Source: Chara braunii (lineage: Eukaryota; Streptophyta; Charophyceae; Charales; Characeae). Taken from it: 52,124 bases of DNA. Of this stretch, positions 22,274 through 30,963 are shown in pieces. The notes under the pieces are model-generated. The model did not search any database. It had not been told where the DNA came from and saw nothing but the letters and a program-made list of their open reading frames with translations. The stretch covers positions 282,714-334,837 of the forward strand of contig BFEA01000096.1 in NCBI GenBank assembly GCA_003427395.1, in the 5' to 3' direction. A program made the translations under genes and the position numbers. Each line of letters starts with the position of its first letter. Position 1 is the first letter of the stretch.

Positions 22274-22284
22274 GTCTTATACCA
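22274..22284 (-). promoter_or_regulatory. Mutated initiator-Met-type PBS
   Basis: The minus strand reads TGGTATAAGAC where the first copy has TGGTATCAGAG. It lies three bases from the LTR edge at 22288. Confidence 0.75.
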
Positions 22285-22287
22285 AAT

Positions 22288-22746
22288 TGCAACGAAGATT
22301 AGCAATATCGAACTTCAGAAATCAAACAGCATCATACACATGAGACTAGATAGTCGTGACCTCAAACCAGTAGCAGAATTGCATCACGAGTTTCACCAAA
22401 TAAGAGCACACGAAAAGCTCGTAATTGACAATGCTGGAATAGTCTCATCATCATCAACAAATAACCGATGTTGATATCCTATTTGGCGCTCGACGCCCAG
22501 ACTACAGATGGCAGATCCTATCTAGCCTACTCTACGATGCCACTGATGACGTCAACAGCTCCCCGAAGTACGAGCAGATCTCAGACAATGTCGTACGCTT
22601 CAAGCACCAGGTATGTCTCTCGTATCACTCACAACCTCGTTCCCCAACTCACAGATGCCACATGCACGCAAGGACCACCATGCACCCCATCCAACATACA
22701 ACAACGCAACTCAGCTATGGCTGCTTGCTCTTTCCAGCTCGCCCGT
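22288..22746 (-). repeat. Partial 5' LTR of second chromovirus copy
   Basis: Similar to the inner 450 bp of the 10850-11894 LTR. It is cut after CCCGT (22742-22746) by the edge of the giant element, making CCCGT the candidate target duplicate of that insertion. Confidence 0.85.
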
Positions 22747-23879
22747 TGTAGGGCCAGTCCCTAGTAGACTTTCGAGCCTTGGTCGACCCCACTGCGGGTC
22801 CCAGTTGGCTCGGCCTGGCCACGCTCATGCTCTGGGCGCGGGCCGTTCGTCCCAGGGTCACCCCCACCTAGTGCTTTGAGAAGGATGGGGGTGGGTCATC
22901 GAGCGAAAGAGCTTTGACATTGGGGATGTAGCTCAACCCTCATGTCGGGTGACAATCTTGCTGGTCATTCCGCAAATGCTGATTTTTTTTATTCTTGGTT
23001 GTGTTCTCAAGCAAATGCTCCTTCCAATACGCAAGCAGTCCAGGGGTTCTTTGAGAGTTCTTCATTTTTTGTGAGCAGGCTAAGCGTCATCCTTAGGCCA
23101 CGCACCATTTCCCCGAAGCATAGCAATCTTACGGCGTCATCGAGGTGCGACAACACCGTCTTCCCTCTCGCCTCTACGCACTCCTCGTGTCTCATGCATT
23201 CCATCCATCGTTATTGGAGCAGGCCCCTTACTCCTTTCAGGGCCTTCATACGCATGCACGGGTTACTTCACATTCCGATCAGCAAAAGTCTCACTCCTTT
23301 CGTTCATTCACACTTCAAGTCTCATGCACAAAGGTCTCTCCAATGGGTCGGTTTTACACTAAGGGCCCCCTCGTCCCTTTGCGCCCTCTCCCCTTTTTTC
23401 TTTGTCGCCCGGCTCCCCAGCCTGGTCCCGCTCAAGGCATCCCAAGGCTTACTCACCTGCACAATCCCACACAAAGGCAAACACCGATACAATCCCCCAT
23501 CGGGGTGAACGCATACCCCTTTCCGCATGCCTAACTTTCTTTTTCTTTGGCTTTTCTTTATTCTCCTTCCTTTGCTCAATCAGTCCATCCTCTTCTTATA
23601 GTCATGCAGTCGGGGAAATTGTTAAGTCAACTGACCGTGCTTCAAGCACCAACTTCCTCTAGCCCTTTTCCGAACTCGGCCCCTCTCAATCCCTAAAGTG
23701 TCTCTTTCCTTCCATCTTGGCGGCGGAAGGGATCGGCAGCCCTCCCCTTACCCACTTTCTCCGCCAAGTGAGGACAATTTTTTTTCACCGTTCGTTTCCC
23801 GGGAAATGTAACAAGTGAGTAGGAAGGGTTAGTTATATGCCAAGTGGTGGAAGGGGGAGAGGGTAGGACGAAGAGCGGA
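22747..23879 (-). other. Unique end segment of the giant LTR (U5-like)
   Basis: About 1.1 kb repeated at 47942-49070 with roughly 8% difference over the part I compared (the first 155 bases). Plus-strand open frames here, such as 22942-23508, are not conserved: an indel between the copies near 23110 shifts the frame. So it is noncoding. It contains a 14-base match to the 5' end of tRNA-Ala at 22922-22935. Confidence 0.7.
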
Positions 23880-24055
23880 AAAAAAGGGAAAGAGAGAGAG
23901 AGAGAGAGAGAGAAGGAGAGAAACAAGGAGAGAGAGGGAGAGAGAAAGAAAGGGGGAGAGAGAGAGAGAGAGGAGGAAAGAGGGAGGGAAAGAGAGAGAG
24001 GGGGAGAAAAAAAAGAAGGGTCGGTAGAGGGAGAGGGGAGAAGGAGAGAGAGGAG
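23880..24055. repeat. GA-rich simple repeat in LTR
   Basis: Near-pure AG/GGAGA repeats on the plus strand. A shorter equivalent is at 49070-49190 in the 5' LTR. Confidence 0.9.
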
Positions 24056-24081
24056 TTCCTAGTCCTAATCAATTCACCCTT

Positions 24082-24346
24082 CAGTAGTAGCAGCCAAGCG
24101 CTGGTCACTCATCCCACATTAGTAGCGGCCAAGTGTCGGCCACCCATCCCACAACAGTAACAACCAAGCGTCGGTCACCCATCCCACAGCAGTAGCAGCC
24201 AAGTGTCCGTCACCCATCCCACAACAGTAACAACCAAACGCCGGTCACTCATACCACATCAGTAGCAACCAAGTGTCGGTCACCCATCCCACATTAGTAA
24301 CAGCCAAGCGTCGGTCACCCATCCCACAACAGTAGCAGCCAAGTGT
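24082..24346. repeat. 35-bp tandem array, about eight units
   Basis: Units of the form AGTAGCAACCAAGTGTCGG plus TCACCCATCCCACAAC. Alternating CAAGCG and CAAGTG units give a 70-bp dimer pattern. It shares an AACCAAGTGT core with the neighbouring 91-bp unit. Confidence 0.9.
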
Positions 24347-26155
24347 GAATCGACCATCACTAGTTACACGGACTTGACAAAACGAGAGTGTGATTAGTGC
24401 AAACACACACATACGAGTGGCGGAACATCTATATAAGAATCGGACAACTACCAAATACATGAACTTGACAAGTTGAGAGTGTAACCGATGGGAACACATG
24501 CACATTAACAGTGGAGCAGCCAAGTGTGAACTGGACAATCGTCCAGGCATGAACTTGATAAAATGAGGATGTGAGTAGGGAGAAGACATGCACATGGGTA
24601 GTTCAACAGCCGAGTGAGAATCGGAACACTATCAAATGCACGAACTTTGATAAAGTGAGGGTGGAACTAGCGAGAACACATGCACATGAGTAGTTGAACA
24701 ACCAAGTGTGAAACGGAACATTATCAAATGTATGAACTTGACAAAATGAGGGTATGAGTAGTGAAAACACATGTATATGAGTAGTAGAACAACCAAGTGT
24801 GAATCGGAACACCACCAAATGCATGAACTTGACAAAATGAGGGTGGAACTAGTGAGAACACATGTACATGAGTAGTAGAATAACCAAGTGCGAATCGGAA
24901 CACTACCAAATGTATGAACTTGACAAAATGAGGGTGTGAGTAGTGAGAACACATGTACATGAATAGTAGGACAACCAAGTGTGAATCGGAACACTACCAA
25001 ATGCATGAACTTGACAAAATGAGGGTGTGAGTAGTGAGTACACATGTACACGAGTAGTGGAACAACCAAGTGAGAATCGGAACACTATCAAATGCATGAA
25101 CTTGACAAAATGAGGGTCTGAGTAGTGAGAACACATGTAGATGAATAATGGAATAGCCAAGTGTGAATGGGAACACTACCAAATGCATGATCTTGACAAA
25201 ATGAGGGTGCAAACTAGTGAGAACACATGTACATGAGTAGTAGAACATCCAAGTGTGAATCGGAACACTACCAAATGCATAATCTTGACAAAATGAGGGT
25301 GTGAGTAGTGAGAACACATATACATGAGTAGTAGAACAACCAAGTGTGAATCGGAACACTACCAACTGCATGAACTTGACAAAATGAGGGTCGAACTAGC
25401 GAGGACACATGCACAGGAGTAGTGGAACAGCCTAGTGTGAAACGAAACATTACCAATGGCATGAACTTGACAAAATAGGGTGTGAATAGTGAGAACACAT
25501 GTACATGAATAGTAGAACAACCAAGTGTGAATCGGAACACTACCAAATGCATGAACTTGAAAAAACAAGGGTGTGAGCAGTGAGAACACATGTACATGAG
25601 TACTGGAACAGCCAAGTGAGAATNGAACAGCCAAGTGAGAATCGGAACACTACCAAATGCATGAACTTGACAAAATGACGGTTTGAGTATCGAGAACACA
25701 TGTACATGAGAAGTAGAACAACCAAGTGTGAATCGGAACACTACCAAATGCATGATCTTGACAAAATGAGGGTGGAACTAGTGAGAACACATGTACATGA
25801 GTAGTAGAACAACCAAGTGTGAATCAGAACACTACTAAATGCATGATCTTAACAAAATGAGGCTGTGAGTAGTGAGACCATATGTACATAAGTAGTAGAA
25901 CAACCAAGTGTGAATTGGAACACTACCAAATGCATGAATTTGACAAAATGAGGGTGGAACTTCAAGAACACATGCACATGAGTAGTGGAACAGCCTAGTC
26001 TGAAACGGAACATTACCGAAGGCATGAACTTGACAAAATGAGGGTGTGAGTAGTGAGAACACATGTACATGAGTAGTAGAACAACCAAGTGTCAATCAGA
26101 ACACTACCAAATGCATGATCTTGACAAAACGAGGGTGGAACTGGTGAGGACACAT
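24347..26155. repeat. 91-bp tandem array in 3' LTR, about 20 units
   Basis: Reverse-complement relation to 17791-19590. Units carry AACACATGTACATGAGTAG and AACTTGACAAAATGAGGG. Two subtypes (GGGTGTGAGTAGTGAG and GGGTGGAACTAGTGAG) interleave, a higher-order pattern. A single ambiguous base occurs at 25624. Confidence 0.92.
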
Positions 26156-26735
26156 GGGAGCCAAATGAAGAAATGGAGAGAAAGGGAAAGAAGAGTGAGT
26201 GAAACTCACTCAAATGCATGAAATCACAAGGGGGGAAGTGGCGCTTCACATGGGAGTGGGAAAATCGACTAAACAAGGGGTAATCATNNNNNNNNNNNNN
26301 NNNNNNNNNNNNNNNNNNNNNNNNNNNNNNNNNNNNNNNNNNNNNNNNNNNNNNNNNNNNNNNNNNNNNNNNNNNNNNNNNNNNNNNNNNNNNNNNNNNN
26401 NNNNNNNNNNNNNNNNNNNNNNNNNNNNNNNNNNNNNNNNNNNNNNNNNNNNNNNNNNNNNNNNNNNNNNNNNNNNNNNNNNNNNNNNNNNNNNNNNNNN
26501 NNNNNNNNNNNNNNNNNNNNNNNNNNNNNNNNNNNNNNNNNNNNNNNNNNNNNNNNNNNNNNNNNNNNNNNNNNNNNNNNNNNNNNNNNNNNNNNNNNNN
26601 NNNNNNNTGCGATTTGCTCCTAAGTGAAGAAATGGAGAGAAAGGGAGAGATGAGTGAGTGAAACTCACTCAAATGCATGAAATCACAAGGGGGGAAGTGG
26701 CGATTCACATGGGAGTGAAGAATGAGTCCATGGGG
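26156..26735. repeat. 172-bp units interrupted by assembly gap
   Basis: Sequence on both sides of the gap (26156-26287 and 26608-26735) matches the reverse complement of the 172-bp unit seen at 16310-17325. The 92-bp units that lie between the 172-bp and 91-bp arrays in the other copies are absent here. Confidence 0.85.
26288..26607. other. Assembly gap (320 N)
   Basis: A run of N within a tandem array. Its real size, and the contiguity of the sequence on either side, are unknown. Confidence 1.
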
Positions 26736-29173
26736 AGATCATTACTAGTGAGAAGGTTCCCTACCATCTACTCTAAACTTAGGAAAGTTCCTATGGAGAG
26801 AGAGAGAGAGGGGATGAAGAAGAAGAGAGTGGGATATGGATAAGAGATCATTGGGAGAGTAGGAGAAGGAAGGGAAGGGGAAAAAAATAAAGACAAAGAA
26901 GGAGAATTAGAACCATAAGCGGTTAACAGGGACCCCCACTTTTCAGCCCTGGTTAGAAGAAGAAGAAGAAGAAGAGGAAGTAGAGAAGGAAGATAAGGGA
27001 TGAAGGAGAGGAAGGGGAAGAAGAAGAGGGAGACGAAGAAGAAGAAGAAGAAGAAGAAGAATCTTTTTCTTTCCACTCACCTCCTTGGTGTCTTAGAGAT
27101 GGAGCACCAACCTTGATGAAGCTTCTCCCTTCTTTGCACAAGTATCACCTTGGCTATTGCTTTCTTCTTCCTCAAACCCTATCCTCCTTCCTCTCTCAAC
27201 CTTACCTAAGATATGGAAAGCTTCTTCCACTATGGCTACGGAGTCCTCCCCTCTAGGAGGGCTAATGGGACTCCCTCTAGCCTCTCCCTCTTCCTCATAA
27301 TCTAGGGCTATGGCGGATCACCTCCATGGGCCAGCCTCACTACCACTAACCTCTAGAGCTCCCTCCCCTAGCTCACAGTCTCCTCTAACCCCTCAAACTG
27401 GAAGAGGTTCCCCTCTCCCCTCTTTAAGTGAGAAAAGTGCGCATATGCGCTCACATGGGCAGCATGGGCACTCCTCATGCAAATGTGAGTGTGGCGGACT
27501 GAATCCTCAGCTTATGTAGGCTGAAATCAGCACTCCGGCCAGCCCATGGGTCTCCCCATGTGCCTTGAGGTGAACCGAGGTACCCCCAAGGCAAAATTTC
27601 ACCACTAAGCCCTTCCGGAGGTACCCGAGCCTTATTTTGGCCAAGTACATGCAGTCCGAGTGGTTGGTACCAACTCAGATTGCCTCTTGGGCTCGTTCAG
27701 CCTCTTTTTCATTTTCAAAATGTTGCTTCTTTGGGTCCTAATGCCCAAGGGGCAACCTCACTTGAGAGAAAAAAACCTAGTGAGCCTTTTTTTCGATTTT
27801 TTCAGTTTCTACCTCATTTTTGGTAGGCCGAGGTATTTTCCCATGCGTCGGTGCTATTTCAGCGTTGGATCTGGCTTAGATCCAAGGCCAACAATATTTA
27901 GTGTCACCCCCAAGTAGTCCTTGCTTCAAATTTGAGCCCCTAAGTCCATTTTTTCAAATTTTGGTGCATCTGGCCCTCCGTTTGGGCCAAATGCACAATT
28001 TTGTTTTTTTCTCTCTTTTGTCTCTTTCCATTTTGGGCTGCCAACTCATTTCGGAGTTTGCCGTTTGAGTAGGCCTCCCCCAAAACGGCCATATTCCCTC
28101 CTCCATGGATCTGAATCTCAGATCCACGACCCAAACAAAAAACGGTTATTTCCTTTTTGCTTTTTCTCTCAATTTTTTTTTTTAATTCAGATTTTGTGGA
28201 GATATTGCCTCAAGGGCCATATCTCTGCAATCCGGATTGCCCTCCTCAATTCTAGGAGGGATGAGGTCACAGTACGGATCTACTAGTCCCTACTATGTCA
28301 GTCCCAATAGGCCGACACATTCTCCTTCACTCTTTTCTCCCCTTTTGTCTCATTTTTCCTCCATTTTTATTTTTATTTTTTTCTTTTATTTCTTATGTGA
28401 CAAGTGTAAAGTAGTTGTTGAGTCCTTTTCTAGGCCATGGATCCCCATCCATGGCCAGATTCAGACCGAGTAGTTGGCCGTTATATCTCGGATTACAATA
28501 ATGACACCCCCATGCTCATAAGGGGCCCCATTTTGTCTCCGTTAGTCTCAATTTTAAGCCCCCCTTGCTCCGATTTTCTTTGGACAACCTTTTTCCTATG
28601 TTGAACCTCTTGGAGCTTTATTTCCTCATGCCTAGCTAATCCGAGATATCCCGAAGTGTTGGGTCACCCTTCCATCATCATTATTTTGCTTTCTTTTCTC
28701 TCACGGGCTCCCACTTGATCCCACTAATGTTTGCACCAGTGGTGTCAATATTCTCCACCGTCTAGATTTTGACCTCGATGGTGCCGTTTGCTTTGTGCGG
28801 CCATCCCTCATGTTAGCTCATGGTTACCTCGGGACAACTCAAGTCCCCGTCACTCTCCCCGTACTAATTCCATTTTTTTTGTCCCGTCGGTAGTCCCGCT
28901 GGCCCGCGTCCTGTTTTTCGACTATTTTTATTTGGGCCCACTTAGTCCCCGGCAACGTCCCAGATAATGTCTCATTTTTATTTTGGGACTTCCTTGTCCT
29001 TGGTGGTTCCAATATCCCTTCCTTAGGTGCTCCATGTGTGCCGCTTAATCTTGGCTGCGAGATTTCATCTCACGCCGTTTACCGTCTTTATTTATTTGCC
29101 CCATGTCGAAATCAGTCTTTTTTAGCCTTTTGGGTTTGCCATGGCTCATTTTCTCTTAGCCTAAGCATCCTTA

Positions 29174-29199
29174 TGTAGTTCGATTTCTCTCGGACTGCA
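29174..29199. promoter_or_regulatory. 26-bp dyad copy
   Basis: TGTAGTTCG, eight bases, CGGACTGCA, followed by ATTATGG. Same length and context as the copies in the plus-oriented LTR. Confidence 0.6.
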
Positions 29200-29335
29200 A
29201 TTATGGTCATTTTTCAATTCCCACAGCCCCACAACTTGCCCCATGTTGAAAGAAAATGAAGCGCTCAATTCTCAAGTGCATTCTGGCTCAATATTGACCC
29301 TGGATGCACCTAAAACATGTGTTTTCCCTTCCCTA

Positions 29336-29361
29336 TGCAGTCCGTTGTAACTCGAACTGCA
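29336..29361. promoter_or_regulatory. 26-bp dyad copy
   Basis: TGCAGTCCG, eight bases, CGAACTGCA. It lies between two 34-bp-type dyads (about 29276-29310 and 29438-29471). Confidence 0.6.
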
Positions 29362-29437
29362 ATAGGGGTCAATTTCTTAGTCCCATTGCTCCACAACTAG
29401 CCCAAAACTGAAGGAAAAAGAAACGACAAACTTTCAA

Positions 29438-29471
29438 GTGCATCCGGACTCAATTTTGGCTCCGGATGCAC
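29438..29471. promoter_or_regulatory. 34-bp dyad GTGCATCCGG-N14-CCGGATGCAC
   Basis: Ten-base perfect arms, 34 bp overall, matching 13538-13571 in the other LTR. It is followed by CTAAAACATGTGTTT. Confidence 0.65.
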
Positions 29472-29910
29472 CTAAAACATGTGTTTCTCCTCCCCCATGT
29501 AATCCGTTGTATTTCGGTTGCATGGGGCCTTGATTTTTCTTGATTTTCTCTGCAAAATCAAAAGAAAATCAAGGTCCTTTACAACCACCATATTCCAGAA
29601 TGTACGTGCTCATGGATGTATCTCCCCAAGTGACCGTTTTTTACCGTTAAGACATTTTTCTCTTTTTTTTTTTTTTTCCTTTTTTTTTTTTTTTTTTTTC
29701 CTCCTTTCTTGGACAGTAAGGACCTGTCAGTCCCTACTTGTGGCGGTCCCTACTGACGACCAACTCCTCACTCCCTCGCACCCTTTTTGTCTTATTCTCT
29801 CACAGTTTTCTTTTCGTTTCTTTCTTTTTCTAGCATGTTAAGTGTCAAGTGGCCGTTAAGACCCTCTTCTAGGCCCTTCCTCTTAGTTTTGGCCCTCCCT
29901 GTGCCCATGG

Positions 29911-29936
29911 TGCAGTTCGTTACATCTCGGACTGCA
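29911..29936. promoter_or_regulatory. 26-bp dyad copy
   Basis: TGCAGTTCG, eight bases, CGGACTGCA, followed by ATAATGG. It is the counterpart of 12911-12936. Confidence 0.6.
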
Positions 29937-30945
29937 ATAATGGCTTCCTCACGCCCATGGAAGTTTCATTTTACCTCTATTTATTTCCCACAGTAGCCCC
30001 TCATACTCCGATTTTCTCCCTGAGGCCTATTTTTCACATGGAGTCCCTTTTTACTTCATTTTCTTGAGGGAGGTTGATCCGAGTTTTTTCGGATTGCTCC
30101 CATGCATCTCACTTCATGATTCTTTACTTTTTCTTTTCCTTTTGGCCTTCCTATTTGCTACCACTAGTGCTTGCACTAGTGATGCTAATATTTTCAGTCG
30201 TCAAGATCTCGATCTTGACGGTGCATCTTGTTTTAATTATTCTCCCCTCAAGCCGCTCCGCCGTTTCTTCTTGAGACCTTCACGTATCCCCGCTACTTGT
30301 CTCGTCAGTGGTCCCCGACGTTTTGTCTCGTCGGTGGTCCTCGACACTTTGTTTCGCCGGTGGCCCCCGACACTTTTTGTCTCGGATACCAATATTTTTA
30401 CTTAGCCCCACGTGGTCCCTGGTGTCTTTCCTCAATGTGTCCCATGTTCTTTTGGCATCCACCGCCCTACGGTGGCCCCTTTCCCTTGCCTTTCTCGGAC
30501 CTTGCATGCACCGATTTCTCCGGCCACGGGGCTTCCAATCCGAGGCTCCCGTTAATTGTCGTAGGCGGCCCCCACGTTGGGCGCTTATTTTTTTGTGTCC
30601 CACGACCACCGGGGCTGTCCACCTTTCGGCTTCCCTATTCTCTTGTCGCTTGTCGTGCCGCATTTGCAAAGTTAATGACCCTTTGACCTTAGTAATGCAG
30701 AATTTCAATGACGCTCATGGCCTCATGCTATGTTCTTATGCGCCCATGTCCTGGCGCTTACTTGTTTGTCGTCGTCGGTTCTTTCCCCCTGCCGTTCTCA
30801 ACCCAGGGCATCATTTCTCCCGACGACCTAGTCCTTTGTCTTTTCTCTCTCTCTTGTCTCCTTACTCCAGATTTATATGTCGAGCACAACTTGGTTATAT
30901 ACAGACGAGCGCCGGGATGTTATTCGGGACCCACCAGTCCCGACA

Positions 30946-30963
30946 CATTCCCCCCACTCACTC
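30946..30963 (-). promoter_or_regulatory. Polypurine tract of the giant element
   Basis: The minus strand reads GAGTGAGTGGGGGGAATG directly before the LTR start TGTCGGG. Position and purine run fit the plus-strand primer site. The plus-oriented LTR at 11895 lacks it, as expected for a 5' edge. Confidence 0.75.

Larger units (their letters stand above)
19591..22746 (-). mobile_element. Fragment of a second chromovirus copy (gag, leader, PBS, partial LTR)
   Basis: Similar to 8533-11300 of the first element in the same orientation. The left end is cut within gag at the join with the 91-bp array. The right end is cut within the LTR at 22746, where the giant element's LTR begins. A foldback element has inserted at 20659. 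Confidence 0.88.
22747..30945 (-). repeat. 3' LTR of the giant element (about 8.2 kb)
   Basis: Read on the minus strand it starts TGTCGGGACTGG and ends GGCCCTACA (TG...CA). The internal order from the right end is modular sequence (26736-30945), 172-bp units with an N gap, a 91-bp array, a 35-bp array, a GA-rich tract and unique sequence. The outer edge abuts a disrupted chromovirus LTR. An LTR this long is exceptional even for plant gypsy elements, and part of its length is satellite. Confidence 0.72.
26736..30945 (-). repeat. Modular noncoding part of giant LTR
   Basis: Reverse complement of 11895-16309. It contains the GAA block (26950-27062), poly-T tracts near 29663-29699, the 28-bp-type minisatellite (30296-30390), the CACTAGTG dyad (30160-30183) and 26-bp and 34-bp dyads. 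Two diverged tandem copies of a roughly 1.45-kb module are recognisable: 12610-13200 versus 14070-14610 in the other copy. No protein-like frame is shared between the two LTR copies. Confidence 0.75.

Noticed and set aside
22922-22960. tRNA-Ala gene or SINE beginning GGGGATGTAGCTCA
   Set aside because: Only the first 14 bases fit. There is no anticodon arm, T-arm or B box downstream, so it is not a tRNA gene. It is kept as a possible primer-tRNA contact in the findings.
22942-23508. 188-codon plus-strand open frame in the LTR unique segment
   Set aside because: The repeated copy at 47942 onward has an indel that shifts the frame, and composition follows the noncoding LTR. The frame is also antisense to the element.
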